DNA of 64,000 nucleotides from Pseudomonas serboccidentalis (GTDB lineage Bacteria; Pseudomonadota; Gammaproteobacteria; Pseudomonadales; Pseudomonadaceae): positions 682,001 to 746,000 of the forward strand of contig NZ_CP101655.1 in NCBI RefSeq assembly GCF_028830055.1, read 5' to 3'. Made by a program: the position numbers and the translations under genes. Within the stretch, counting starts at the first letter, position 1. Each line of letters begins with the position of its first letter. Shown piece by piece: positions 17,007-25,486 of the stretch. The notes under the pieces are model-generated. The model made no database searches, was not told where the DNA came from, and worked only from the letters and a program-made list of their open reading frames with translations.

Positions 17007-18356
17007 ATGGAAAGCCGAAATTCCGCGCCGTTGGCAAGTTATATGGACCTGTTGCTGGACGCCGTCTGCGCCGTCGACAAGCAAGGCCGTTTCGTTTTTG
17101 TCAGTGCGGCTTGCGAGCGCATTTTCGGTTACACGCCTGACGAGTTGATCGGCCGGCCGATGATCGAACTGGTGCATCCGGCAGACCGCCAGCGCACCCT
17201 CGCCGCCGCCCGCGACATCATGGGCGGCGAGCCCAAGCACAACTTTGAAAACCGCTACGTGCGCAAGGACGGGCGCATCGTGCACATCCTGTGGTCGGCG
17301 CGCTGGTCCGAGGTCGATCAACTGCGCATCGCCGTGGCCCGCGACATCACCGAACGCAAGCAGGCCGAATCACGGCAGGCGGCGCTGTATGCGATTTCCG
17401 AAGCGGCGCACGTGGCCGAAGACCTGCTGGCGCTGTTCAAGCGTATTCACCTGATCATCGGCGAATGGCTGCCGGCGCTGAATTTCTCCGTGGCGCTGTA
17501 CGACGAGCGCTGCGCGCAGCTGAAATTTCCCTATCACGTCGACGATCATGAGTTGCAGCCTGAGCAACCGGGCACCGTCACCGGCCGCCTGTGCGCGGAA
17601 GTCGTGCGCAGCGGCCAGCCGATTTTGCTGACGCCGGACAGCCCCGACTCCCCACCCGACTTCGCGGCGCTGGTGGCCGGACAGGATTCACCGTGCTGGC
17701 TCGGGGTGCCGCTGAACTCGAAAAACGGCACCATCGGCGCGCTGATCGTCAAAAGCCTGCCGGGCGGTGAGCGTTACACCGAACAGGACAAGGAACTGCT
17801 GCAATACGTTTGCGCCCAGGTCGCCACCGCCATCGAGCGTCAGCAGTTGCACGCGCGGCTCAAGCGCATGGCGCAGTACGATCAGTTGACCCAGTTGCCC
17901 AATCGCGAACTGCTGAAGGACCGCCTCAAGGCGGCGCTGACTTGCGCCCGGGATGCCTCGGGGAACATGGCGTTGCTGTACGTCGATCTGGATCGCTTCA
18001 AGCAGGTCAACGACACCTTCGGTCACGCGGTCGGCGACATGCTGCTGCAGACGGTGGCGAGTCGGCTCAAGGGCTGTGTGCGCGATACCGATACCGTGGC
18101 GCGCATTGGTGGCGACGAATTCGTGGTGCTGTTGCACAGCGTGCACGCCGCCGAAGACGCCGACAGCGTGGCGGCAAAGATCCGACAGGTGCTGGTGCAA
18201 CCGATGCGCCTGGACGGCCATGACCTGCATATCGAGCCGAGTATCGGCGTGGCCCGCTACCCCGAACATGGCCGCGAGGAACAACAACTGTTCCGGCATG
18301 CCGACCAGGCGATGTATGCCGCCAAACGCCTCAACCATCGGGTGATGGATATCTGA
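17007..18356 (+). CDS. PAS-GAF-GGDEF diguanylate cyclase
   Basis: 449 residues. The PAS domain covers about 10-125 (GYTPDELIGRPMIELVHP, then the DITERKQAE linker) and the GAF domain about 140-285. The GGDEF domain covers about 295-449 and starts with DQLTQLPNRELL. The active site reads RIGGDEFVVLLH and an inhibitory RxxD site (RDTD) lies five residues before it, so product inhibition is expected. The C-terminal HADQAMYAAK helix is intact. It should make c-di-GMP in response to a soluble cue sensed by PAS or GAF; it has no membrane segments. Confidence 0.93.
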   Translation: MESRNSAPLASYMDLLLDAVCAVDKQGRFVFVSAACERIFGYTPDELIGRPMIELVHPADRQRTLAAARDIMGGEPKHNFENRYVRKDGRIVHILWSARWSEVDQLRIAVARDITERKQAESRQAALYAISEAAHVAEDLLALFKRIHLIIGEWLPALNFSVALYDERCAQLKFPYHVDDHELQPEQPGTVTGRLCAEVVRSGQPILLTPDSPDSPPDFAALVAGQDSPCWLGVPLNSKNGTIGALIVKSLPGGERYTEQDKELLQYVCAQVATAIERQQLHARLKRMAQYDQLTQLPNRELLKDRLKAALTCARDASGNMALLYVDLDRFKQVNDTFGHAVGDMLLQTVASRLKGCVRDTDTVARIGGDEFVVLLHSVHAAEDADSVAAKIRQVLVQPMRLDGHDLHIEPSIGVARYPEHGREEQQLFRHADQAMYAAKRLNHRVMDI

Positions 18357-18473
18357 AAATTGCGCGCCGTTCGTCGCGGCGCCGGCAACTTTTCTAAACC
18401 TTTGTCGGTCCGGCAATTCTCAATCTAGGCGGGCACTTGCTCGCCAACGATCAACTCCAAGAGGAAGAGAATC

Positions 18474-18632
18474 ATGCCTAATTCAAGAAACTCGAACTCG
18501 GGAAACTTTGCCAACGATCGAACGAAGGCGTCTGAAGCCGGTCGCAAGGGTGGGAAAACCACCACCACGACGGTCGATAAAGAGCCTGCGAAAACCGAAA
18601 TGGGTCGCAAGCCTGCGCAGAAATCGAAGTAG
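18474..18632 (+). CDS. KGG-type small stress protein
   Basis: 52 residues, rich in Lys, Thr and Ser and lacking hydrophobic stretches. The segment ASEAGRKGGKTT is the KGG repeat (a Con-10/YciG-like motif, sGrKGG), seen once clearly and echoed by EMGRKPAQ. Such proteins are intrinsically disordered and starvation-induced. AAGAGGAAGAG stands just upstream. It is followed 74 bp later by a DUF4142 gene, another stress-associated family. Confidence 0.85.
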   Translation: MPNSRNSNSGNFANDRTKASEAGRKGGKTTTTTVDKEPAKTEMGRKPAQKSK

Positions 18633-18706
18633 TCGGTGAGGTCGTTTTGATTGAGAGGCGGGGGCGCAAGCTCCCGCTTGAATTTGAAGAGAAGGAGGGC
18701 GCGACC

Positions 18707-19225
18707 ATGAGCCGGATGGCCACCCAGGTACGTCGTTTCAGTTTTGTCACGTTGTTGGGACTGTTCGCCAGCAGTGCGTTCGCCAGCGGCGCCGCTGCCC
18801 AGTCGCCTGCCGATTTCATCAACGATGCTTCGGCCAAAGGCATGGCCGACATCGAAGCCAGTCGCCTGGCGCATCAGAAGTCCGAATCCAAAGAGGTCAA
18901 GGACTACACCATCGTCGTCATCAATGACCGCACCACGGCCAACCAGCATCTGGCGAAGATCGCGAAGAAACTCGACCTGCCGGTCGCTCCCCGTGAAGAA
19001 ATCGCCGACAAGGCCAAAACCATGATCCCGCAGGTCAAGGACGGTGAAACCTTCGATCAGGCCTACGCCGCGAGCCAGGTGAAAGCGACCGAAGAAGCCA
19101 TCCAGCAGATCCAGCAAGAGGCACAGACCACCGACGTGCCAGAGATCAAGGCATTTGCCGACGAAACCTTGCCGAAGCTGCAAAACCATCTGGAAATGGC
19201 TCGGGCGCTGCAAGCCAGCCGTTGA
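18707..19225 (+). CDS. DUF4142 exported protein
   Basis: 172 residues from the ATG at 18707; GAAGGAGGGC is upstream. A signal peptide (about 1-30, ending SGAAAQ) is followed by an all-helical ferritin-like DUF4142 domain (SPADFINDASAKGMADIEASRLA ... HLAKIAKKLDLPV ... LPKLQNHLEMAR). The family is periplasmic and of unknown function, often next to stress genes, as here with the KGG gene. Confidence 0.88.
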   Translation: MSRMATQVRRFSFVTLLGLFASSAFASGAAAQSPADFINDASAKGMADIEASRLAHQKSESKEVKDYTIVVINDRTTANQHLAKIAKKLDLPVAPREEIADKAKTMIPQVKDGETFDQAYAASQVKATEEAIQQIQQEAQTTDVPEIKAFADETLPKLQNHLEMARALQASR

Positions 19226-19236
19226 TTCCACTCACA

Positions 19237-19311
19237 ATCAAAAGATCGCAGCCTTCGGCAGCTCCTACACCGTTCTATGCAGGAGCTGCCGAAAGCTGCG
19301 ATCTTTTGATC
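19237..19311. repeat. REP pair, GTAGGAGCTGCCGAAGG class
   Basis: Inverted arms of ATCGCAGCCTTCGGCAGCTC type with an 18-bp spacer, between convergent genes. Confidence 0.9.
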
Positions 19312-19316
19312 TGCTT

Positions 19317-19727
19317 CTAACAGTCATTCAGATCCTGCTTCGGCTTGCTCTTTTCCCCCAGCCCATCAAGGTTGAACACCTCGCTTTCGCCCAGGCTGCG
19401 GTAATGCTTGCGCAGCGCCTCCAGTTGCTTGAGGTCCAGCGATTCGAGGCCGAGCATCGCGTTCTGCGCTTCCTTGTTGACGCGCAGCAACTCATCGAGC
19501 TTGAGGTGCAGGATGTCGGTGTCGCGGTTCTGCGTGTTCTGGATCAGGAACACCATCAGGAATGTGATGATGGTGGTCGAGGTATTGATGATCAGTTGCC
19601 AGGTGTCGTTGTAATCAAATATCGGCCCGCTCAACCCCCACATCCCAATCAGGATCAACGCCCCCATGAAAGTCTTGGGGCTACCGGCCCACAGGGCGAG
19701 CTTCTGGGAAATCTTCGCGAATTTCAT
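19317..19727 (-). CDS. low-affinity iron permease-family membrane protein
   Basis: 136 residues from the ATG at 19727, chosen for the AAGGAA ten bases upstream. Two membrane segments (about 15-35 and 45-66) surround the family motif DYNDTWQLIINTSTTIITFLMVFLIQNTQNRD. A charged cytosolic tail with a coiled segment follows (LKLDELLRVNKEAQNAMLGLE). Bacterial members are named after a yeast iron permease, but transport has rarely been shown. It is a single gene. Confidence 0.85.
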   Translation of the reverse strand: MKFAKISQKLALWAGSPKTFMGALILIGMWGLSGPIFDYNDTWQLIINTSTTIITFLMVFLIQNTQNRDTDILHLKLDELLRVNKEAQNAMLGLESLDLKQLEALRKHYRSLGESEVFNLDGLGEKSKPKQDLNDC

Positions 19728-19847
19728 TGCCGTGTTCCTTATTGGATTTGCCTGAAATTCAGACAGTGACGGCGTTGCGAAAATTCTGTTTTTTGCAGGC
19801 GTGTCCCTCAAAAACCGGTCTTGCGACCGGCTTCGACATGAGTATGT

Positions 19848-20390
19848 TCAGGACGTCAGTTCAACCCCAACCTGCCACCGAAAGAACCCCGCCACCTCAC
19901 ACTGCTGATTGACCAGCATGAAGCCCAACTCGCACTGGGCGGTGCCGGGGGCTTTTGGGGTGCATGTCCAGAAGTGGTCGTCTGCCTTGTGGCTACCAGG
20001 CTCGGACGGAGATTCAGGGTTGGGTGCAGGGACGGTGAGGCCGGTGTGAACTTGCAGTTGGGGAGCAGAGAGTACGCTGCTGTTATCGACGGTCATGCGG
20101 TAGACAACCACGCTGTGCTCGGCGATCAGGCTGACGCTTCTTGCGCGAAAATGAATGTCACGGTCCATCTCGACAGGGACTTTAGTTGTACTGTCATTTG
20201 TAACTATTTTTTTTGGGTTGTTACCCATGGCCAAAAAAACAAATCCATCGTCAACGTCCGTGGGATTCTCCGGATCCTGGCTGGGTGTCGGATAGCGCGA
20301 AAGCAGTGATTCGGCATCGATGATCAGCAACACCTTTTGCGCGTTGGTGGCGGTAGTTGAGGGGGACGGGGTCGGTTCGGAAGTCATCAT
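19848..20390 (-). CDS. PixA/AidA inclusion-body-family protein 1
   Basis: 180 residues. The family opening is VLLIIDAESLLSRYPTPSQDPENPT, with DHFWTC near the C-terminal third and a hydrophobic end strand (GFMLVNQQCEVAGFF). PixA forms crystalline inclusions in Xenorhabdus, and AidA is a quorum-sensing-regulated relative in Burkholderia. The N-terminal 15 residues are low-complexity Ser/Thr/Pro. It is the second gene of a tandem pair with the copy at 20512-21015 and is 121 bp downstream of it. AAAGGAATCC precedes the start. Confidence 0.87.
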   Translation of the reverse strand: MMTSEPTPSPSTTATNAQKVLLIIDAESLLSRYPTPSQDPENPTDVDDGFVFLAMGNNPKKIVTNDSTTKVPVEMDRDIHFRARSVSLIAEHSVVVYRMTVDNSSVLSAPQLQVHTGLTVPAPNPESPSEPGSHKADDHFWTCTPKAPGTAQCELGFMLVNQQCEVAGFFRWQVGVELTS

Positions 20391-20511
20391 GGATTCCTTT
20401 CATGACGTCGCTACAAACGGGCGGCCGCTTCGGTCAAGGCAAGACATCCTGTTCCGGCCGGGGCGGCATCGGATCGGTGGAGCCCCTCGTTGCCAAGGGG
20501 CTCGCGCATCG

Positions 20512-21015
20512 TCAGTTGTGGATGGAAATGAACGGATCCCACGAGCAGCAGCCGATGATCTGGCAGTTGCGGTCGACGATCAGGAAGTGGAAGTGATAGG
20601 TCACGCGGCCACAGTCCAGAGTCTCGGATGACCAGTAATGGTTATCGACTTTCTGGCAGCTCGGCACGGATGGATTTTCGCGATTCGGCACTGCAACGCA
20701 CGCTGTGGCCTTGCGCGGCGAGGGTGGGGAGATCAGTTCGGCCCCTGCGTTGCCGATGAACTTGTAGAAAATCACCGCCTGTTCGAAGCTCTGCGACAGG
20801 CTGGTTTCACGCCATCGGATCAGGTCGCCGACCTGCGCCTTGAGATCCAGTTCGCCACCGGCCTGTCCGCTGACGACGTTGTCCTGGTTGGTGACCATGT
20901 ACACATGATGCCAGTCGATCAGCGTGGGGTTCTTCGGATCCTTGCTGATGTTTGGATACTTTTTCAGAATGGTTTCGGTGTCGATGGAAACCAGAATATC
21001 CGTAACTCGAGACAT
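20512..21015 (-). CDS. PixA/AidA inclusion-body-family protein 2
   Basis: 167 residues with the same architecture as the downstream paralogue: ILVSIDTETILKKYPNISKDPKNPT at the start, VDNHYWSSETLDCG late, and FHFLIVDRNCQIIGCCSWDPF at the end. The pair is about a third identical by eye and arranged head to tail on the minus strand, so it came from duplication. AAAAGGAGCATTACC gives a strong ribosome site. A high-level stationary-phase or quorum-regulated product is likely from the family; no promoter motif was recognised. Confidence 0.87.
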   Translation of the reverse strand: MSRVTDILVSIDTETILKKYPNISKDPKNPTLIDWHHVYMVTNQDNVVSGQAGGELDLKAQVGDLIRWRETSLSQSFEQAVIFYKFIGNAGAELISPPSPRKATACVAVPNRENPSVPSCQKVDNHYWSSETLDCGRVTYHFHFLIVDRNCQIIGCCSWDPFISIHN

Positions 21016-21389
21016 GGTAATGCTCCTTTTTCATAGTGAACGTCGGACTGCAATCCAGGCACGACGACGCTTGCTTGCCGTATGGCTTTTGCGAGCACAC
21101 TACTGGGGGAACCCATCGGTCATGAGGGACGGGCAGGCCGCGCTCCTTGCACGAATGCATCTGTAATCGGGTTCCTTCCGACTGCCGCAAATTGACTATA
21201 GGTAGATTTTTTTAGCTGTCAAAAACGCTTTTGTCTGGCTCGACGGACGGTCGCAAATTACATGACAATCGACGAAACCGAGATAAGCAGGACGTTGGCT
21301 GACACCGTTTGCAATGAGTCACTGTGGAACTGCTCGCCGGGCTGCCTGTATCGTGACGAACCGCTGGAATGTCCCGACAGGAGAACGCC
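21016..21389. other. intergenic region between pixA-like gene and tam
   Basis: About 370 bp between divergent genes. It must hold the promoters of the PixA-like pair (minus strand) and of tam (plus strand). An AT-rich stretch (TATAGGTAGATTTTTTTAGC) lies near 21195-21215. I see no clear operator, RNA gene or repeat. Confidence 0.5.
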
Positions 21390-22160
21390 ATGAGTTGGTC
21401 CGCCAAACAATACGTCGCTTTCGAAGATGAACGCACTCGCCCGGCCCGTGATCTGCTGGCAGCGATCCCCACGGCCGAAGCGCGAACGGTGGTTGATATC
21501 GGTTGTGGTCCCGGCAACTCGACAGAGCTATTGGTACAGCGTTTTGCGCAGGCAAAAGTCAGTGGCCTGGACAGCTCGCCGGACATGATCGACGCCGCGC
21601 GCAAGCGCTTGCCGCAGTTGCAGTTCGAGGTGGCCGAAATCGACCGTTGGGCTGATGCCGGTCCGTTCGATGTGATCTTTGCCAACGCAGTACTGCAGTG
21701 GCTGCCGGATCACGCGACGCTGCTGCCGGCGCTGGCCGGTAAACTGTCCCCCGGCGGCAGCCTGGCGATCCAGATGCCGGACAACCTCAACGAGCCTTCC
21801 CATCGACTGATGCGTGAAGTCGCCGCCAACGGCCCATGGGCCGCCAAACTGGCAGGCGCTGCCGGGCAGCGCACCGACATGGCGAGCGCCAGCGAGTACT
21901 TCTCGATGTTGCGCCCGCACTGTTCACGGGTCGATGTGTGGCGCACCACCTACCACCATCAATTGTCGGGCGGGGCGGCGGGAGTGGTGGAGTGGTTCAA
22001 GGGCAGTGGCCTGATTCCGTTTCTGAAGCCGCTGAGCGAAGACGAGCGGGGGCAGTATCTGCAGGAGTATCTGGCGGCGGTTGCCGAGGCGTATCCGGCG
22101 TTGGCGGATGGTTCGGTGCTGTTACCGTTTCCGCGGTTGTTCATCGTCGCGACACGCTAA
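21390..22160 (+). CDS. tam: trans-aconitate 2-methyltransferase
   Basis: 256 residues from the ATG at 21390, chosen for the strong AGGAGAACGCC; the in-frame ATG seven codons earlier lacks one. It opens with the Tam signature WSAKQYVAFEDERTRPARDLLAAIP. The SAM motif VVDIGCGPGNSTELL follows, then FDVIFANAVLQWLPDH. Tam methylates trans-aconitate, a spontaneous by-product that inhibits aconitase. Length and motifs match E. coli Tam. Monocistronic. Confidence 0.92.
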   Translation: MSWSAKQYVAFEDERTRPARDLLAAIPTAEARTVVDIGCGPGNSTELLVQRFAQAKVSGLDSSPDMIDAARKRLPQLQFEVAEIDRWADAGPFDVIFANAVLQWLPDHATLLPALAGKLSPGGSLAIQMPDNLNEPSHRLMREVAANGPWAAKLAGAAGQRTDMASASEYFSMLRPHCSRVDVWRTTYHHQLSGGAAGVVEWFKGSGLIPFLKPLSEDERGQYLQEYLAAVAEAYPALADGSVLLPFPRLFIVATR

Positions 22161-22177
22161 AGACAAACACCTATCCT

Positions 22178-22269
22178 GTGGCGAGGGAGCTCGCTCCCGC
22201 TGGACTGCGTAGCAGGCCCAAGATCTTCGTAGTGCTTCGCCCCCAGCGGGAACAAGCGCCCTCGCCACA
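22178..22269. repeat. REP-like repeat, GTGGCGAGGGAGCTTGCTCCC class
   Basis: Left GTGGCGAGGGAGCTCGCTCC and right GCGGGAACAAGCGCCCTCGC(CAC) face each other. It is the same class as 38941-39073 and lies between convergent methyltransferase genes. Confidence 0.85.
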
Positions 22270-22285
22270 ATGCGCATTCCGTGAG

Positions 22286-23014
22286 TTAGCGCTGCACCGC
22301 CACCAACATCATCATCGGCCGCTCCCGTTCTTCAGCCAGCGCCGGTTGCGCCGCCACCTCAGCATCGCTCGGGCCCCATTCGTTGACGTGGCGAATTGTG
22401 AACCCGGCATCAATCAGCGAATTCAACAGCGTGCCCATCGTGCGGTGCTGCTTGATCACCCCGTCGGCCAGCCAGTTGGTCACCCGCTCACCTTCCATCT
22501 GATAACTGTCCAGCGGCCAGCGCTTGCGCCCGTCACTGTCGATCAACCAGCCCGGATTGCGCGGGGCCATGAAGACCGGGTGCTCAATGGAAAACACGAA
22601 GTGTGAACCGGGTTTCAGCGCCGCGTACAGATGAGCGAACAGCCCCGGTAAATCCCTGATGTAGTGCAATGCCAGCGAGCTGTAGGCCAGATCGAAACTG
22701 CAGGCGGGCAAGTCGAGAAGTTCAAGGTCGGCGCGTTCGTAGCGAATGTTCGCAGCCGTGGTGGTTTCGCGCGCCCGCTCCAGCATCTTTTCCGATACAT
22801 CCACCCCCAGCACATGGGCGGCGCCGTGTTCACTGGCCCAGCGGCTGAACCAGCCATACCCGCAGCCGAGGTCGACCACATTCAAGTCGTGCATCGATGG
22901 CAGCAACGCCTTGAGCGCCGGCCACTCCGGCGCGGCATCGAGGCCGCCGATGGAGCGATTCATCTGGCTGTAACCCTGGAAAAATTCGGGATCGTCATAA
23001 ATGTTTTGCGTCAT
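22286..23014 (-). CDS. class I SAM-dependent methyltransferase
   Basis: 242 residues. The UbiE-like Rossmann core shows VVDLGCGYGWFSRWA, GVDVSEKML, and FDLAYSSLALHYI, then the FSIEHPVFM segment. This C-terminal pattern is seen in small-molecule methyltransferases whose substrate is not known. It stands alone and is separate from tam, so no functional link is implied. Confidence 0.87.
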   Translation of the reverse strand: MTQNIYDDPEFFQGYSQMNRSIGGLDAAPEWPALKALLPSMHDLNVVDLGCGYGWFSRWASEHGAAHVLGVDVSEKMLERARETTTAANIRYERADLELLDLPACSFDLAYSSLALHYIRDLPGLFAHLYAALKPGSHFVFSIEHPVFMAPRNPGWLIDSDGRKRWPLDSYQMEGERVTNWLADGVIKQHRTMGTLLNSLIDAGFTIRHVNEWGPSDAEVAAQPALAEERERPMMMLVAVQR

Positions 23015-23163
23015 GGGAGAAGTGCTCTTTTGAGTTCGATCATCAGCGGCACAGTGGCCGCGTCATGGAGTCCCTCGAAAGTGAAAACGCGTATTCGTCG
23101 ATGGCCGCGCAGGGGGAGGGTGGTGGGTGATGAGGAAATGCTAGCGGAGAGCCGGAGTCGCAT

Positions 23164-23571
23164 TCAACCTTGCTGCAAGACCTTCAACGCTGCTGAAGCG
23201 AGAAATCCCGAACGGCTTTTCTCTTCCGGGTGATGAAGCACGTATTCATCAATGCGGTTGAGCAGATAGCCGGGCAGTGTGATGTTGAGTTTCTGCGCCT
23301 TGCCCAGGTATTTGGTGACGTCAATATCAACCACAGCCCAAGCACAGCCCGCGTATTGGGGGTTCGCTACATGCACGCCAAGCTTGCTCGCGGGTGGGAT
23401 TGGTGCACCGTCCTCGGCCAAAATTTCGAAATGACCCTCAATGGCCTCGCGAGCCATCGCGACGGCATCATCCAGATCATCGCCGGCAGAAAAGCAGCCG
23501 GGAATGTCCGGTACTTCCACTCCCCAGGCGTGTTCTTCATCACCTATTGAAATTGCGATCGGGTAAAGCAT
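23164..23571 (-). CDS. hicB: HicB-family antitoxin
   Basis: 135 residues. The HicB fold has the degenerate RNase H-like N-terminus with the signature VEVPDIPGCFSAGDDLDDAVAMAREAI (about 18-45). A C-terminal RHH-like DNA-binding segment follows (LNITLPGYLLNRIDEYV). It neutralises HicA and represses the operon. It overlaps the end of hicA by 32 bp, so translation is probably coupled. Confidence 0.93.
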   Translation of the reverse strand: MLYPIAISIGDEEHAWGVEVPDIPGCFSAGDDLDDAVAMAREAIEGHFEILAEDGAPIPPASKLGVHVANPQYAGCAWAVVDIDVTKYLGKAQKLNITLPGYLLNRIDEYVLHHPEEKSRSGFLASAALKVLQQG

Positions 23572-23788
23572 GTTCGTAGTCCTCCTGGACGCTGTCGGCG
23601 GAGTGAGTGAAAGCCAGCGCCTGTTTCAAAATGCGGATGGCCGTTTTTTTGAGCAGATCCTTTTTCGGGTGCGGGACTGTAACCATCCCCGGTTTGATGG
23701 GATGTTTGAAGTGATGGTGACTGCCTCTGACCCGTACCAGATACCAACCGTCTGCGACGAATTGGCCGATTAAAAAACGGCTATTCAC
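23540..23788 (-). CDS. hicA: HicA-family mRNA interferase toxin
   Basis: 82 residues, a dsRBD-like fold. The catalytic His lies in VRGSHHHFKHP, and VTVPHPKKDLLKKTAIRILKQA forms the second half. HicA cleaves mRNA in translation-arrested cells. The tail is about 20 residues longer than the short HicA proteins. AAGGAGGTGTT just upstream of the start gives a strong ribosome site. The promoter with two direct repeats lies at 23818-23857. Confidence 0.92.
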   Translation of the reverse strand: MNSRFLIGQFVADGWYLVRVRGSHHHFKHPIKPGMVTVPHPKKDLLKKTAIRILKQALAFTHSADSVQEDYEHALPDRNFNR

Positions 23789-23817
23789 AACACCTCCTTG
23801 TGGTGTGCTTGGTGGGT

Positions 23818-23857
23818 GCTATAACCACTGATTCTTTTTGATCAACACTATAACCAC
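23818..23857 (-). promoter_or_regulatory. hicAB promoter with candidate HicB sites
   Basis: On the minus strand TTGATC (23840-23845) and TATAGC (23818-23823) are 16 bp apart, a good sigma-70-type promoter 30-60 bp before hicA. The 10-bp sequence GTGGTTATAG occurs twice in the same direction (plus-strand CTATAACCAC at 23819-23828 and 23848-23857). One copy overlaps the -10 box, so bound HicB would block it. Confidence 0.6.
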
Positions 23858-23976
23858 CGAACGGTCATCGTCCTGTGTTCGGCTCGGTGGCAAGAACCAG
23901 TCTAGGTTGGGGCGGGGAGTCGGGATGATGGGTATGTTGCAGGTCTTGTCCGAGCCACTAGGTAAATCCCAGACAC

Positions 23977-24006
23977 AAAAAAACCGGCCCTGAAGGCCGG
24001 TTTTTT
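23977..24006 (-). terminator. terminator downstream of tRNA-Gly
   Basis: AAACCGGCC-TTCA-GGCCGGTTT-type stem on the minus strand, followed by T-run. It ends the tRNA-Gly transcription unit; the tracts on both sides would allow bidirectional use. Confidence 0.8.
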
Positions 24007-24053
24007 CTGTTCCTGCATCCCCCGTCATAACCTCGACGTGAGACCCAATTGAG

Positions 24054-24127
24054 TGGAGCGGGTAGAGGGAATCGAACCCTCAACTAAAGCTTGGGAAGCT
24101 TTCGTTTTGCCACTAAACTATACCCGC
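24054..24127 (-). tRNA. tRNA-Gly (anticodon CCC)
   Basis: 74 nt on the minus strand. The acceptor arms are GCGGGTA and TACCCGC with discriminator T and encoded CCA. The D arm has TAGTTTAGTGGC. The anticodon stem AAAGC/GCTTT holds the loop TTCCCAA (anticodon CCC), and the T arm reads GAGGGTTCGATTCCCTC. No variable-arm oddity. Confidence 0.95.
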
Positions 24128-24285
24128 TCAGAGCGGCTGACTTTGTACCAGAGTCGGGCGCGGATTTGAAGTTTTTCTTTTGCTCGCAGCGCGTTACAGC
24201 GTTGAAAACGGTCATTCGCGGGCGAGTCGGGCAGGGGCGATACGCTGATGTTCGAGCCTGCCGACTCGCTCGCGACGACACTTTT

Positions 24286-25170
24286 TCAAATGGCCAGTGC
24301 ATGGTGATCCTGAACGAACGAGTAACGCGTTCGGCTCGACTGCTGGGACGGTTTCAGGAAACCGAGCAGGGCGTTCTGGCTATCGCGGCAAGCGGCCTTG
24401 TGCTCCATGTCGAGGAAGTGCCCGGTGGCCTGCAGCGTGGTGAAGGTGCTGTGTGCCACGTGGTTGCCGAATATCCGGGCGTCTTCGGCGGCGGTGTATT
24501 CATCCCATTCGCCGTTGAGAAACAGCACCGGCACGTTGATCTTCTTTGCCGCATTCAGGTAGCACAGGCGATCGCTGTGCAGTACGTCACTGATGTGGAA
24601 ATGCATCTGCCCGTATTCGTGCTCGGCCAGGCTGCTGACGTGGCGATAGTTGAAGCGCTTGAACAGTGACGGCAGGTGTTTGCCAATGGTGCTGTTGACC
24701 AGGTGCCCGACGCGATCGCCGTCGCGCTGGCCGAGGTAATCGACACCGCGTTCCAGGTAATCCAGCATGTGTGCGTTGATCACTGGCGAGAACGAGCTGA
24801 TCACGGCTTTCTCGATGCGCCGAGGCTGGTGGGCCAGGGCAACGAGGGTGGCCGCGCCGCCCCAGGAGAACGACAGCACGTGTTCCGCGCCGAAATGGTC
24901 GATCAGCTCCAGCAGGATCTGCCCTTCGACTTCCTTCGTCAGATGTTTCTCGTGATGGTTGTGGATTTTTGACCTGCCCGCGTAGGGCTGGTCGTAGCAA
25001 ACCACGTTGAATTGCGGGTGCAGGTTTTTCACAGTCTGTGCAAACGACGCAGTCGTGGCCATCGAGCCGTTGACCAGGATGATGGTCTTTTCTGCGGCGT
25101 CTGCGCGATAGAACTCCGTGTAAACCCGATACTGACCCTGTATATCCAGCACAGCGATTTCTGGCCTCAT
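24286..25170 (-). CDS. phaG: PhaG, (R)-3-hydroxyacyl-ACP:CoA transacylase/thioesterase
   Basis: 294 residues from the ATG at 25170, chosen because MRPEIAVLDIQGQYRVYTEFY is the known PhaG start and CAGGAGTCTTATGAC precedes it. Alpha/beta hydrolase with the nucleophile elbow FSWGGAA (Ser replaced in context S-W-G-G), HxxxxD tail (GHFLDME) and NGEWDEYT acid region. PhaG links fatty-acid synthesis to medium-chain polyhydroxyalkanoate by supplying 3-hydroxyacyl units. RhlA is a close relative, but the length and termini fit PhaG. Confidence 0.92.
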   Translation of the reverse strand: MRPEIAVLDIQGQYRVYTEFYRADAAEKTIILVNGSMATTASFAQTVKNLHPQFNVVCYDQPYAGRSKIHNHHEKHLTKEVEGQILLELIDHFGAEHVLSFSWGGAATLVALAHQPRRIEKAVISSFSPVINAHMLDYLERGVDYLGQRDGDRVGHLVNSTIGKHLPSLFKRFNYRHVSSLAEHEYGQMHFHISDVLHSDRLCYLNAAKKINVPVLFLNGEWDEYTAAEDARIFGNHVAHSTFTTLQATGHFLDMEHKAACRDSQNALLGFLKPSQQSSRTRYSFVQDHHALAI

Positions 25171-25486
25171 GTCATAAGACTCCTGGCAAGCAAGCGGGTA
25201 TGCGCGCAAATAGAGATTGCACGAGCTTTGTGACAGGTAGGCATACGCCTGGAATTTGCTTGGCCCATGTCGATCCATGACTGCGGTCGACGGGTATTGT
25301 TATTGGCGGGCAGTCTGCCGTTTGAGGCACAACCCAGAGGGCTGACAACCGGCAAAAAGTTTCTTGGATGTATGTTGTGACTCATCGGTCACAATTTGGC
25401 CGACGTCCTGATTCAAGCAGTGGGATGGGGATCGCGCAAGTGCCGTTGGTAAATTGTTCGACAACTTCTGCTGAGCGGTCGCCGGC
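25171..25486. other. upstream region of phaG with an inverted repeat
   Basis: About 316 bp without a gene. TTGTGAC-TCATCG-GTCACAA at 25375-25394 is a perfect 7-bp-arm inverted repeat 205-224 bp before phaG. It resembles a CRP/Vfr-type site but the spacing (TGTGA-N8-TCACA) is two bases too long. Its role is unknown. Confidence 0.45.

Noticed and set aside
25375..25394. CRP/Vfr site upstream of phaG
   Set aside because: The TGTGA and TCACA halves are separated by 8 rather than 6 bases; kept only as an unexplained inverted repeat.
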